A stretch of DNA of 64,000 bases from Streptomyces sp. NRRL S-340 (lineage in GTDB: Bacteria; Actinomycetota; Actinomycetes; Streptomycetales; Streptomycetaceae): assembly GCF_000720185.1 (NCBI RefSeq), contig NZ_JOIY01000018.1, positions 65,456-129,455 of the forward strand, in the 5' to 3' direction. The translations under genes were made by a program, and so were the position numbers. Each line of letters opens with the position of its first letter. Positions within the stretch are counted from its first letter, which is position 1. Under the pieces are notes generated by a model. It was not told the origin of the DNA. It was given only the letters and a program-made list of their open reading frames with translations, and ran no database searches. This document shows, in pieces, positions 56,300-64,000 of the stretch.

Positions 56300-57538
56300 T
56301 CAGTTGCCGACGCGGCGGCGCAGGTCCTGGAACGCGGTGTAGTTGGCGATGACCTCGATCCGGCCGGGCGGCGCCTGCTGCACGGCCTGGTCGAGGTTCT
56401 CGCAGACCTGGAAGTGCTGGTTGGCCACCTCGAGACGCACCGCGAGGTCCAGCTTCCGGTCGCCGATCACCAGCAGCGGGTGGCCGGTCAGCCGCGTGTA
56501 GTCGACGTCCCACAGCCAGGAGGTGTCGGTGCCGTCGGCGCCGCGCGCGTTCACCGAGAGGATGACCGGGGCGGGCGGCGGGTCGATCAGGGAGAAGGTC
56601 TCCAGCCAGCCGGCCGGATTCTTCGCCAGCAGCAGGCGCAGGTCACGGCCCTGGAACTGCACGACGTCGTAGCGTCCGGCGACCGCCTGCACCTGGTACA
56701 TCCGCTCCAGGGCCACCTGCGGCGGCACTCCGAAGACGGCGGCGACGGCCGCGGAGGAGGCCGCGTTGGCCTTGTTGGCGCGGCCCGGAAGCTGGAGGTG
56801 GATCGGCCAGGCCGAGCCGTGCGGGTCCAGGACGTGGTCGCCGGACAGGGCCCAGCTGGGCGTGGGCCGGCGGAAACCGCACTCGGCGCAGAACCAGTCG
56901 TCGCCCGGACGCTGCATCACACCGCCGCAGGACGGGCACGACCAGGCGTCGTCCTTCCACATCTGGCCGGCGGCCACCCAGATCACGTTCGGCGAGGAGG
57001 AGGCGGCCCACACCACCAGCGGGTCGTCGCAGTTGGCGACGACCACGGCCTTGGAGCCGGCGAGCCCCTCACGCCAGTTCTCGGCGAGCATCCGCGTCTC
57101 GGCGGCCCGGTCGAGCTGGTCGCGGGAGAGGTTGAGCAGCGCGATGCACTTGGGGTCGGTGTCCCGGGCGACGCCCGCGAGGTACTTCTCGTCGACCTCG
57201 ATGACGCCGAACTTCGCGTCCGAGCCGCCCGCCAGCGCCGAGGTGATGCCCGCGGGCATGTTGGCGCCGAGCGCGTTGGAGACCACCGGTCCGGCGGCCC
57301 GCAGCGCCTCGGCGATGAGCCGGGTGGTGGTGGTCTTGCCGTTGGTCGCCGACACCAGGACGACGTCCAGGTTCTGGGCGAGCCGGGCCAGCAGGTCGGG
57401 GTCGAGTTTGAGCGCCACCCGGCCGCCGATCACCGAACCGCTGCCGCGCCCCGCGGCGCGCGATGCCGCCGCGACCGCCTTGCCCGCGGTCACGGCCAGC
57501 TTGGCCCGCGGCGTGAGCGGGTCCGAGTTGCCTGCCAT
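56300..57538 (-). CDS. murT: lipid II isoglutaminyl synthase subunit MurT
   Basis: A 412-residue Mur-ligase-like protein that activates the D-glutamate carboxyl of lipid II for amidation by GatD. The ATP loop is SATNGKTTTTRLIAE near residue 65, the central motif is NLSRDQLDRAAE, and a zinc ribbon interrupts the domain: CPSCGG and, 12 residues on, WFCAECG. That Cys4 insert is diagnostic for MurT and absent from MurC-F. The C-terminal DUF1727 domain holds GRIEVIANYTAFQDL. ATG 57538 has AAGGAGG upstream. It is the first gene of murT-gatD. Confidence 0.95.
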   Translation of the reverse strand: MAGNSDPLTPRAKLAVTAGKAVAAASRAAGRGSGSVIGGRVALKLDPDLLARLAQNLDVVLVSATNGKTTTTRLIAEALRAAGPVVSNALGANMPAGITSALAGGSDAKFGVIEVDEKYLAGVARDTDPKCIALLNLSRDQLDRAAETRMLAENWREGLAGSKAVVVANCDDPLVVWAASSSPNVIWVAAGQMWKDDAWSCPSCGGVMQRPGDDWFCAECGFRRPTPSWALSGDHVLDPHGSAWPIHLQLPGRANKANAASSAAVAAVFGVPPQVALERMYQVQAVAGRYDVVQFQGRDLRLLLAKNPAGWLETFSLIDPPPAPVILSVNARGADGTDTSWLWDVDYTRLTGHPLLVIGDRKLDLAVRLEVANQHFQVCENLDQAVQQAPPGRIEVIANYTAFQDLRRRVGN

Positions 57539-57682
57539 CAGTTCTCGATCCTCCTTGCGTACGCGCCGCGCCTGAGCCATCCGGCAACGTGGTGTGGACC
57601 TCAGCCTATCGAGATCCGATCGTGCTCCCGAATCCCGGCACCCAGCGGCGCCCGCGCGCCGTTCGCGCGTGCAGGAGGACCG

Positions 57683-57688
57683 TACCCT
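57683..57688 (+). promoter_or_regulatory. -10 of a leaderless promoter (def)
   Basis: TACCCT is followed by 7 nt and ATG 57696. GCAGGAGG further upstream is too far away (about 15 nt) to be an efficient ribosome site. Confidence 0.4.
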
Positions 57689-57695
57689 TGCCGCC

Positions 57696-58241
57696 ATGCG
57701 ACACGGCTCGATCCCGGGCGCCCGCGGGCGCGTACGGCCCCTCACCCTGCTCGGCGACGACGCGCTGCGTGCGCCCTGCCGGGAGGTCACCGACTTCGGC
57801 CCCCGACTGGCGGCGCTCGTCGAGGACTTGTTCGCCACGATGTACGCCGCCCGGGGCGTGGGACTTGCCGCGAACCAGGTGGGAGAGGGGCTGCGCGTGT
57901 TCGTCTACGACTGTCCGGACGACGAGGACGTCCGGCATCTGGGGCATGTGGTGAACCCCCGGCTGGTGGCCGCCGACGGTGTGGTACTGCGCGGCCCGGA
58001 AGGCTGTCTCTCGCTGCCGGGACTGGAGGCGGGCACCGAGCGCCACGACCGTGCGGTCGTGGCGGGTCTCACAGTGACGGGGGAGCCGGTCACGGTCGAG
58101 GGGACGGGTTTCTTCGCCCGCTGCCTGCAGCACGAGTGCGACCACCTGGACGGCGGCCTGTACGTCGACCGCCTCACCGGGTGGCGCAGGCGCAGGGTGC
58201 TGCGGCAGGCGGCCAGGGCGTCCTGGGGGCGTCCGGGCTGA
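57696..58241 (+). CDS. def: peptide deformylase
   Basis: A 181-residue deformylase that removes the formyl group from nascent proteins. The three motifs are intact: GVGLAANQVG, EGCLSLPGL with the metal-binding Cys, and QHECDHLDGGLY with the two metal His and catalytic Glu. Streptomyces have several paralogues; the short Arg-rich C-terminus and solitary location suggest an accessory copy rather than the one next to fmt. ATG 57696 is the probable start, leaderless by its -10. It is divergent from murT-gatD. Confidence 0.95.
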   Translation: MRHGSIPGARGRVRPLTLLGDDALRAPCREVTDFGPRLAALVEDLFATMYAARGVGLAANQVGEGLRVFVYDCPDDEDVRHLGHVVNPRLVAADGVVLRGPEGCLSLPGLEAGTERHDRAVVAGLTVTGEPVTVEGTGFFARCLQHECDHLDGGLYVDRLTGWRRRRVLRQAARASWGRPG

Positions 58242-58243
58242 GA

Positions 58244-58281
58244 CCCGGCCGGACGGGCGGGGTGTCGAAGGCGCGGCCGGG
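58244..58281. terminator. possible terminator between def and the TetR gene
   Basis: CCCGGCCG and CGGCCGGG form an 8-bp stem with a 22-nt loop in the 54-nt convergent gap. Confidence 0.4.
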
Positions 58282-58295
58282 AGCGGTGCGGGGCC

Positions 58296-58940
58296 CTAGA
58301 AGCCGGGGCCGCCGGCCTTGTCGCCGGCCGCCGCGAGCCGGCCCCACAGGAGGTCGGCCAGGCTGCGCACCAGTTCCGCGCGGGAGCAGGGGCGCTCGCC
58401 CAGCCACCAGTCGCCCGCCGCGTGCATCATGCCGACGATGCCGTGGCCCCAGACCCGGGCCAGTTGCTGTCCGCCCGGTCCGAGGTCGAGGCGTTCCTCG
58501 ATGACCTGGGCCAGCTCCTCGCCCATGCGGCGCAGCAGCGGCGCGGAGTGCTTGCCGACGTCGAAGCCCGCCTCGCCGCCCTGGCCGCCCTCGGCCGGGT
58601 GCATCAGGAACCGGTACACCTGCGGCCGCGCCTCTATGGCGGCGAGGTAGGTGTCCAGCGTGGCCTCGACGCGCTCGCGCCGCTCGGCCGGGGCGTCGAG
58701 CGCGGCCCGCAGCGAGTCGAGCAGGGCGTCGGTGTGCCGCTTGGCGAGGGCAGCGTACAGCCCGCCCTTGTCGCCGAAGTGGCGGTAGAGGATCGGCTTG
58801 GTGATGCCGGCCTCGGCGGCGATGGCGTTCATGGAGGCGTGCGGGCCGTCGCGCAGCACCACCCGGTCGGCGGCCTCCAGCAGCTCGCGCCGTCTGCGGT
58901 CGGCGGACCGCTGCTGCTCGGTCCGCTGCGTGGTGTCCAT
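58296..58940 (-). CDS. TetR-family transcriptional regulator
   Basis: A 214-residue TetR regulator. The HTH is at about residues 17-65 (AIAAEAGITKPILYRHFGDKGGLYAA) and the ligand domain follows; its GWWLGERPCSRAELVRSLADLLW-like end resembles regulators of fatty-acid and lipid genes. ATG 58940 has GGGGAGAGATC upstream. It is divergent from an acyl-CoA dehydrogenase, with a perfect 22-bp gapped palindrome between them, so it probably represses that gene and itself and is released by an acyl-CoA. That ligand is an inference from context. Confidence 0.93.
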   Translation of the reverse strand: MDTTQRTEQQRSADRRRRELLEAADRVVLRDGPHASMNAIAAEAGITKPILYRHFGDKGGLYAALAKRHTDALLDSLRAALDAPAERRERVEATLDTYLAAIEARPQVYRFLMHPAEGGQGGEAGFDVGKHSAPLLRRMGEELAQVIEERLDLGPGGQQLARVWGHGIVGMMHAAGDWWLGERPCSRAELVRSLADLLWGRLAAAGDKAGGPGF

Positions 58941-59065
58941 GATCTCTCCCCACCCGTGCTGATTCGGTGACGCCTGCGCAAACTAACACTGACCGGGCCC
59001 CGGACCTCGAACGGGCTGCCGAGGCGACGACGGAGGAACAGCGGGACTTGACTTCTCCTACTGGC

Positions 59066-59087
59066 CGGTAACACAGTACGGTTACCG
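59066..59087. promoter_or_regulatory. candidate TetR operator
   Basis: CGGTAAC (59066-59072) and CGTTACC-type right arm GTTACCG (59081-59087) form a perfect 7-bp inverted repeat with an 8-nt spacer, 22 bp in total. TTGACT (59048-59053) lies just upstream and TACGGT (59077-59082) overlaps it. The dehydrogenase start is at 59122. Confidence 0.65.
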
Positions 59088-59121
59088 CAAGTAACACCAC
59101 ATGGGTACCGCTGGAGGGGAC

Positions 59122-60348
59122 ATGGCCGAGTTCACCATGGAGCTCAACGACGAACAGAAGGAGGTCCGCACCTGGCTGCACGGCTTCGCCGCCGACGTGA
59201 TCCGCCCCGCGGCCGCCGAATGGGACGAGCGTGAGGAGACTCCCTGGCCGGTCATCCAGGAGGCCGCCAAGGTCGGCATCTACTCCCTCGACTTCTACGC
59301 CCAGCAGTACTTCGACCCGACCGGCCTCGGCATCCCCATGGCCATGGAGGAGCTGTTCTGGGGCGACGCGGGCATAGCCCTGTCCATCGTCGGCACCGGC
59401 CTGGCCGCGGTCGGCGTCCTCGCCAACGGCACCGAGGAGCAGATCGGCACCTGGATCCCCCAGATGTACGGCGACGCCACCGACGTCAAGGTCGCCGCCT
59501 TCTGCTCCTCCGAGCCCGACGCCGGCTCCGACGTCGCCTCGATGCGCACCCGCGCCGTCTACGACGAGGCCAAGGACGAGTGGGTCATCAACGGCACCAA
59601 GACCTGGGCCACCAACGGCGGCATCGCCAACGTCCATGTCGTCGTCGCCTCCGTCGACCCGGAGCTGGGCTCCAAGGGGCACGCCTCCTTCATCGTCCCG
59701 CCGGGCACCCCGGGCTGCTCCCAGGGCCAGAAGTTCAAGAAGCACGGCATCCGCGCCTCGCACACCGCCGAGGTGATCCTCGACAACGTGCGCGTCCCCG
59801 GCTCCTGCCTGCTCGGCGGCAAGGAGAAGCTGGACGAGCGCCTCGCCCGCGCCCGTGAGCGGGCCAAGGCGGGCGGGGAGAGGGTGAAGAACGCGGCGAT
59901 GGCCACCTTCGAGGCGTCCCGCCCCGCCGTCGGCGCCATGGCGGTCGGCACCGCCCGCGCCGCCTACGAGGTGGCCCTCGACTACGCCAGGACCCGGGAG
60001 CAGTTCGGCCGGCCGATCATCGACAACCAGGGCGTGGCCTTCCAGCTCGCCGACATGGCCACGTCCATCGACGCGGCCCGCCTGCTGGTGTGGCGCGCCT
60101 CCTGGATGGCGATCAACGGCAAGCCGTTCACCGCCGCCGAGGGCTCGATGTCCAAGCTGTTCGCCAGCGAGACCGCGAAGAAGGTCACCGCCCAGGCGAT
60201 CCAGATCCTCGGCGGCAACGGCTACACCCGGGAGTACCCGGTGGAGCGGATGCACCGCGACGCGGCGATCTACACCATCTTCGAGGGCACCAGCGAGATC
60301 CAGCGGCTCGTCATCTCCCGCACCATCTCGGGCCTGCCGATCCGCTGA
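59122..60348 (+). CDS. acyl-CoA dehydrogenase
   Basis: A 408-residue FAD-dependent acyl-CoA dehydrogenase for the first step of fatty-acid beta-oxidation or branched-chain degradation. [15 protein letters not shown] and [15 protein letters not shown] bind [22 protein letters not shown] is the second conserved block and the catalytic Glu region is [16 protein letters not shown] Lys/Arg-rich helix ([20 protein letters not shown]) between residues about 235 and 255 is an insertion. ATG 59122 has GGAGGGG upstream; ATG 59101 is an alternative. It is divergent from its TetR regulator. Confidence 0.94.
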   Translation: MAEFTMELNDEQKEVRTWLHGFAADVIRPAAAEWDEREETPWPVIQEAAKVGIYSLDFYAQQYFDPTGLGIPMAMEELFWGDAGIALSIVGTGLAAVGVLANGTEEQIGTWIPQMYGDATDVKVAAFCSSEPDAGSDVASMRTRAVYDEAKDEWVINGTKTWATNGGIANVHVVVASVDPELGSKGHASFIVPPGTPGCSQGQKFKKHGIRASHTAEVILDNVRVPGSCLLGGKEKLDERLARARERAKAGGERVKNAAMATFEASRPAVGAMAVGTARAAYEVALDYARTREQFGRPIIDNQGVAFQLADMATSIDAARLLVWRASWMAINGKPFTAAEGSMSKLFASETAKKVTAQAIQILGGNGYTREYPVERMHRDAAIYTIFEGTSEIQRLVISRTISGLPIR

Positions 60349-60443
60349 CGGGTCCCCGCCGGCCGCCGCCACGCCCCCTGGTCCGCCCATGACCGCCGGG
60401 CTACCGTGATGGCGCAGACGCCACCGGCAGCCAGGGGGAATTC

Positions 60444-60701
60444 GTGGCGACGACCGCGCAGCAGCAGCTCAAGGACGCGGAGAGCAAGCACCAGCAGGTG
60501 TCCGGGCGCAACGCACTCGGCGCCCATCCCACGGCGATCGCCGAGGCCGAACGCATGATCGACCTCGCCGTGGCCAAGAGCAACCTGGAACTGGCCGCGG
60601 CCGTCCAGGGCCTGACCGAGGCGCTGGGCAAGAGCCAAGCGGACCTAGGCAAGGCCGTGGACGCCCTGACCGCCAAGGTGGCCAAGCTCGCCGAACGCTG
60701 A
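60444..60701 (+). CDS. small helical hypothetical protein, 85 aa
   Basis: An 85-residue protein that is almost all helix and could form a coiled coil. Its sequence is Ala/Lys/Glu/Gln-rich, with SNLELAAAVQGLTEALGKSQ and a regular hydrophobic spacing in the second half. There is no signal peptide, no membrane helix and no family I recognise. GTG 60444 has AGGGGG 6 nt upstream. A terminator follows at once, so it is a single-gene unit between the dehydrogenase and the pigment operon. Confidence 0.75.
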   Translation: MATTAQQQLKDAESKHQQVSGRNALGAHPTAIAEAERMIDLAVAKSNLELAAAVQGLTEALGKSQADLGKAVDALTAKVAKLAER

Positions 60702-60717
60702 ACCGCCCGCAGCACCC

Positions 60718-60748
60718 GTGCCCCGCCCGTCGTACGCGGGCGGGGCAC
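60718..60748. terminator. bidirectional terminator
   Basis: GTGCCCCGCCCG and CGGGCGGGGCAC form a perfect 12-bp stem with a 7-nt loop between two convergent genes. Confidence 0.8.
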
Positions 60749-60761
60749 TCGGTGCCGGGAC

Positions 60762-61343
60762 TCAGCGGTGCCTGAGCGGCGTCAGCTGCTCGATGTCGTA
60801 GCGGCGCCGCAGGGCCTCGATCGCCGCGTGGTCCGGCGGGCCCCCGTTGCCGAGGATCTCCAGCAGCTCCTCGAAGTACCGCTCGTGGTCCGGCGGCGGG
60901 GACGCCTGGAAGAACATCTTCGCCGGGCTGTCCGTGGGGTTGGCGAAGGCGTGCGGGCAGCCGGGGGGCACCACGATGACCGTGCCCGGGGTCGCCCGCA
61001 CCACGCGGTTGCCCGAGCGGGACTCCCACTTCTGCCAGCGGTCGGGCGTCCGGATCCGCGGCTCGAAGGCGAGCACGTCCAGCTCACCCTCCAGCACATA
61101 GAACAACTCCTCGCTGCGCGTGTGCACATGGGCTCCCACGTCGAAGCCCGGCGGGACCTCCACCTCGAAGGTGGAGGCGGTCCGCGAGTGCGAGCCGGTC
61201 ACCTTGAACGTCACGCGCTGGGCGGCCGTCTCGACCACCCGGCCGTGGCCCGGCGGCACGAGCAGGCCGTCCGCCGCGGCGACGCCGGACGCGGTCAGCT
61301 CCGGATCGTCGAGCGTGGTCAGCGGCGGCTCGATCGTCGTCAT
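60762..61343 (-). CDS. cupin-domain protein of the THN pigment operon
   Basis: A 193-residue protein with one cupin barrel at about residues 60-160. Metal motif 1 is VGAHVHTRSEELFYVLEGELDV and motif 2 is VVPPGCPHAFAN, with the usual His-x-His-Glu-His set. It starts 6 nt after the P450 stop, so it is third in rppA-P450-cupin. In S. coelicolor a cupin occupies the same place next to RppA and CYP158A2 and has been described as a monooxygenase; here an oxidase or dioxygenase acting on tetrahydroxynaphthalene or flaviolin is the best guess. Confidence 0.92.
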   Translation of the reverse strand: MTTIEPPLTTLDDPELTASGVAAADGLLVPPGHGRVVETAAQRVTFKVTGSHSRTASTFEVEVPPGFDVGAHVHTRSEELFYVLEGELDVLAFEPRIRTPDRWQKWESRSGNRVVRATPGTVIVVPPGCPHAFANPTDSPAKMFFQASPPPDHERYFEELLEILGNGGPPDHAAIEALRRRYDIEQLTPLRHR

Positions 61344-61349
61344 CGGCGC

Positions 61350-62582
61350 TCACCACGCCACGGGCAGGGCCTCGGGCCCGCGGATCAACGCGCCCTTCCT
61401 GAACGGCACCTCGTCCGGCGCCACCGCCAGCCGCAGTGCCGGCAGCCGGTCGAGGAGGGCGTCCACCAGCAGCTCGGACTCCATCCGGGCCAGCTGGCCG
61501 CCCGGGCAGTAGTGCGGGCCGAAACCGAACGCCACGTGCGGGTTGGGGCTGCGCGAGAAGTCGATGCTCTGCGGGTCGGTGAAGACGTCCGGGTCGCGGT
61601 TGGCGGCCAGGTAGGAGACGTAGACCGGGTCGCCCGCCCGGATGCGCACCCCTTTGATCTCCACGTCCTCCAGGGCGATCCGGGACAGCCCGACCGCGTT
61701 GCGGTGCGGGATGTAGCGCAGCAGTTCGTCGATGGCCTGCGGGCGGACCGAGGGGTTGGCGCGCAGCCGGTCGGCCAGCTCCGGGCGGGTCAGCAGCAGG
61801 TAGAACATCTGCCCGCTGTTGTTGGTGACCGCCTCGCCGCCGATCTGCAGGAGCACCGCGAGTCCCACGGCCTCCTCCAGGGTGATCTCCCGGCGACCCA
61901 CGGCGGTGCCGAGCAGCGAGGCGACGTCCTCGCCCCCGCTGTCCGCGCGCGCGTCGATCAGTTCCGTGAAGTAGGCGCCCATCTCCTCCTTGGCCTGCTC
62001 GCTGACGTCGGCGCCGTGCGCGGAGGACAGGATCAGCTGGGTCCAGGTGTGCATGCCGTGCCGGTCGGCCGCCGGGACGCCCATCAGTTCGCAGATCACC
62101 GCGATCGGGAACGGGCTGAGCACGGCGGCGGTGAGATCGGCGGGCGGGCCGGCCGCGACGAGGCCGTCGACCAGGTCGTCCAGCATCCGCCGCGCGCTCT
62201 CCCGTACCCGCTCCACCCCGCGTGCCGTGAAGGCGGGGGCGACCGAACGGCGCAGCCGGTTGTGGTCGGGCGGGTCCAGGAAGCCGACGGCGCCGCGGGA
62301 CGGGATGAAGTGCGGGGCCAGCCGCGTGACCTGCTGGTCCATCACGGCCTCCCGGCTGAACCGGGCGTCGTTGGTGACCAGCCGGACGTCGTCCATGCGG
62401 GTCACCAGCCAGGCCCAGCCCTCGCCGTTGGGCAGTTCGATCCGGGTGACCGGCCCCTCCTCCATCAGGTCGGCCAGCACCGGGTCGAAGTCGACACCGG
62501 TCAGGTCGAGGGCGGGCCAGTGCCGCACCGGGCACAGTTCCTCACCGGCCCGTTCGGGCGGGATGAGTGTGTTCTCGGTCAT
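61350..62582 (-). CDS. cytochrome P450, CYP158A-like
   Basis: A 410-residue P450. The heme motif is FGFGPHYCPGGQLAR, the K-helix ExxR lies in IDELLRYIP, and the I-helix reads LLQIGGEAVTNNSGQ, the CYP158A form in which the usual acid-alcohol pair is altered. CYP158A2 of S. coelicolor couples flaviolin into dimers and trimers that make a UV-protective pigment, and this gene has the same neighbours. ATG 62582 overlaps the rppA stop by 4 nt. Electron partners are not encoded nearby. Confidence 0.95.
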   Translation of the reverse strand: MTENTLIPPERAGEELCPVRHWPALDLTGVDFDPVLADLMEEGPVTRIELPNGEGWAWLVTRMDDVRLVTNDARFSREAVMDQQVTRLAPHFIPSRGAVGFLDPPDHNRLRRSVAPAFTARGVERVRESARRMLDDLVDGLVAAGPPADLTAAVLSPFPIAVICELMGVPAADRHGMHTWTQLILSSAHGADVSEQAKEEMGAYFTELIDARADSGGEDVASLLGTAVGRREITLEEAVGLAVLLQIGGEAVTNNSGQMFYLLLTRPELADRLRANPSVRPQAIDELLRYIPHRNAVGLSRIALEDVEIKGVRIRAGDPVYVSYLAANRDPDVFTDPQSIDFSRSPNPHVAFGFGPHYCPGGQLARMESELLVDALLDRLPALRLAVAPDEVPFRKGALIRGPEALPVAW

Positions 62583-63637
62583 GCCCCGTCCCCGATCTGC
62601 CAGTTGCCCAGGGACATCTCCGCGGTGATGCCGGGCCCGAACCCGGCGAGCAGCCCGCGGGCACCGTCCTCCACGCCGCCCTCGTCGCACAGCCGGCGCA
62701 GCGCGTCCAGGACGACGGCGCTCGCGATGTTGCCGTACTCGGTGAGCGTGGCCCGGCTGAACCGGAACGCGTGGGGGTCGACCTTCAGGAACTTGCTGAG
62801 GTCGTCGAGGATGCGCGGACCGCCCGCGTGGATGACGTAGAAGTCGAGGTCGGAGGCGTCCCAGCCGTGCATGCCCGCCAGGTCCTGAAGAGCCGGGGCG
62901 AGCGGCTCCATGGTGGCGGGCACCCGCTTGTCCAGCAGGAAGTGGAAGCCGGTCTCCCGGACGGCGTACGCGATCCAGTCCTCGGTCTTGGGGATCAGGT
63001 ACGAGCCGTTGCGCGCCAGGCGCACCCCGGTGCCGCCGGTGCCGCGGACCACGGCGGCGGCGATGCCGTCACCGAACAGGCCGTTGGACAGGAGCGAGCC
63101 GACGCCGAGGTCGGTGGGCTGGTAGCACAGCGAGCAGAACTCGCAGGCCACGATGAGCGCGTTGGCGTCCGGGTAGGCCGTGCAGAAGTCGTGCGCGCGG
63201 TTGATCGCCGCGCCGCCCGCCGCACAGCCCAACTGGGCTATGGGTATCTGACGGGTGGTCGAGTCGAAGGCCATCTCGTTGATCAGCCACGCCGTGAGCG
63301 AGGGCATCATGAAGCCCGTGCACGAGACGTAGATGATCACGTCGATGTCGGTGGTGAGGAGTTCCGCGTCGTCGAGCGCCCGCTGGATGACCGCGGGGAC
63401 CCGGGCCTTGGCCTCGTGCTCGTAGAGCTTGTTGCGCTCCTCGAAGCCGGGGTGCTTCAGGGTCTCCTCGATGGGCTGCACGATGTGCCGGGTACGCACG
63501 CCGGTGTTCTCGATCAGCCGGAGGGCCAGCGCGAGTTGCGGGTGGTCCGCGTGGTGGGACCGTGCGAGTTCCAGCGTCTCCTCCATGGTGATGACGTGCT
63601 CTGGAACGGACACCGAGGGCCTGCACAAAGTCGCCAT
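62579..63637 (-). CDS. rppA: 1,3,6,8-tetrahydroxynaphthalene synthase (type III PKS)
   Basis: A 352-residue chalcone-synthase-like enzyme that makes tetrahydroxynaphthalene from five malonyl-CoA. The triad is Cys138 in QLGCAAGGAAIN, His in YVIHAGGP near residue 268 and Asn in EYGNIAS near 300. Cys106 in VSCTGFMMPS, known from RppA structures, is kept. The N-terminus MATLCRPSVSVPEH is that of RppA. The product oxidises to flaviolin and on to melanin-like pigment through the P450 and cupin genes downstream. Palindromes at 63654-63717 lie in its promoter region. Confidence 0.97.
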   Translation of the reverse strand: MATLCRPSVSVPEHVITMEETLELARSHHADHPQLALALRLIENTGVRTRHIVQPIEETLKHPGFEERNKLYEHEAKARVPAVIQRALDDAELLTTDIDVIIYVSCTGFMMPSLTAWLINEMAFDSTTRQIPIAQLGCAAGGAAINRAHDFCTAYPDANALIVACEFCSLCYQPTDLGVGSLLSNGLFGDGIAAAVVRGTGGTGVRLARNGSYLIPKTEDWIAYAVRETGFHFLLDKRVPATMEPLAPALQDLAGMHGWDASDLDFYVIHAGGPRILDDLSKFLKVDPHAFRFSRATLTEYGNIASAVVLDALRRLCDEGGVEDGARGLLAGFGPGITAEMSLGNWQIGDGA

Positions 63638-63653
63638 GATCCGTGCCTGCTTT

Positions 63654-63669
63654 CGCCTTCCGGAAGGCG
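63654..63669. promoter_or_regulatory. 16-bp perfect palindrome in the rppA leader
   Basis: CGCCTTCCGGAAGGCG is a perfect palindrome 17-32 nt before the rppA ATG. It could be an operator, or a short RNA hairpin near the ribosome site. Confidence 0.5.
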
Positions 63670-63687
63670 GGTGGCCTCCCGGTCAGA

Positions 63688-63717
63688 GGGTGGTGCACCC
63701 AGAAGGGTGGTCCACCC
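63688..63717. promoter_or_regulatory. direct repeat of two palindromes before rppA
   Basis: GGGTGGTGCACCC (63688-63700) and GGGTGGTCCACCC (63705-63717) are direct repeats with a 17-bp period, and each is itself an inverted repeat. They lie about 50-80 nt upstream of the rppA start, where a dimeric regulator would sit. Confidence 0.6.
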
Positions 63718-64000
63718 ACGATCACCCGGGAGAGCGACGATCTCTCGCCGGACTACTCCAATCCGGCGACGGCGGGGCGGGGCCCCACGGGCCCGGAAGC
63801 CCTGTCGACGCGGTGCGGACACCGGGCTCGGCGGCGGGAAAACGGCTGGTCAGAGGGGTCGGTCCGGAAGCCCGGAGGGGACGGCGCGAGCGGGCGGAGG
63901 CGACGCTCGCCGACGGCACGACGAACGGGGTCGCGCGCGCCGTGTGCGGGAGGGCGGGGTAGGGCCGGGGTCGCGGGGGAGTGAGCGCGCGGGGTGGGGC

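Larger units (their letters stand above)
63638..64000. other. 363-nt non-coding end of the window
   Basis: I see no supported gene here. The first 80 nt hold the rppA leader and palindromes listed separately. The rest is G+C-rich with no clear frame, and the next gene is outside the window. Confidence 0.6.

Noticed and set aside
60444..60701. The 85-residue helical protein as an antitoxin
   Set aside because: It has no DNA-binding motif and no partner gene beside it; being small and helical is not enough.
1..64000. CRISPR array, tRNA, rRNA or insertion sequence
   Set aside because: The tandem repeats seen are too short and lack regular spacers, no cloverleaf or rRNA sequence was recognised, and no transposase or terminal inverted repeat is present.

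Overview
This window is a piece of a Streptomyces chromosome, from the conserved part rather than an island. Overall base composition is well above 70 % G+C, codon third positions are almost all G or C, GTG and TTG starts are common, and several gene sets are typical of the genus: the RppA naphthalene synthase with its CYP158A-type P450, a WhiJ-like ATPase/XRE/DUF397 triad, MurT-GatD, solo ANTAR, DUF305/DUF6153 proteins and many Lrp, GntR and TetR regulators. The gene order recalls the S. coelicolor region around rppA and the biotin genes. I see no rRNA, tRNA, insertion sequence, prophage or CRISPR array. Layout, left to right: an sbcC 3' end (1-1173); an Lrp regulator divergent from a rhodanese; a DUF885 metallopeptidase; a second Lrp divergent from a trans-sulfuration PLP enzyme (to 6155); a membrane-anchored ACT-GNAT protein; a Tat-exported PhoD phosphatase behind a clear PHO box (9705-9726); a MocR regulator divergent from an EamA exporter whose reading frame runs 285 nt into an opposing hydrolase; an ECF sigma-factor remnant (13411-13560); a GntR/HutC regulator whose -35 lies inside a dre-like palindrome, convergent with a ROK regulator; purB with mug; an SGNH hydrolase; a tandem CNNM/CorC pair; an ABC/FtsX exporter. 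The middle holds a small ribbon-helix-helix / degenerate Fic pair (26518-27313), the biotin genes bioB-bioA-bioD divergent from bioF (28207-32771), the WhiJ-like triad, a NlpC/P60 hydrolase behind a ydaO-type c-di-AMP riboswitch (about 35355-35508), a solo ANTAR protein and a secreted S33 tripeptidyl aminopeptidase (36725-38323). From 39.3 to 45.5 kb come a PadR regulator, membrane proteins, DedA, and a metal-flavoured group (DUF6153, DUF305 lipoprotein, DUF4396) with a near-perfect CsoR-type copper operator at 43916-43932, then a CBS-domain protein. From 45.8 to 52.8 kb come an arginine/ornithine module (Lrp, ddaH, rocD) and a LytTR regulator - DUF485-like protein - sodium symporter - LytS-like kinase operon that resembles the pyruvate-sensing BtsSR/BtsT logic. 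The right end has CtaG, pfkA, murT-gatD, peptide deformylase, a TetR regulator divergent from an acyl-CoA dehydrogenase, and the rppA-P450-cupin operon for a tetrahydroxynaphthalene-derived pigment (60762-63637). Regulatory sequence is unusually legible here. At least ten genes have a TANNNT hexamer only 6-8 nt before the start codon, so leaderless transcription seems common. Small local regulators paired with one or two metabolic genes are the dominant organisation: three Lrp proteins, MocR, GntR, PadR and TetR each sit next to a plausible target and often beside a visible palindrome. Functional names come from motifs read by eye and from memory of the families; no database search was run.
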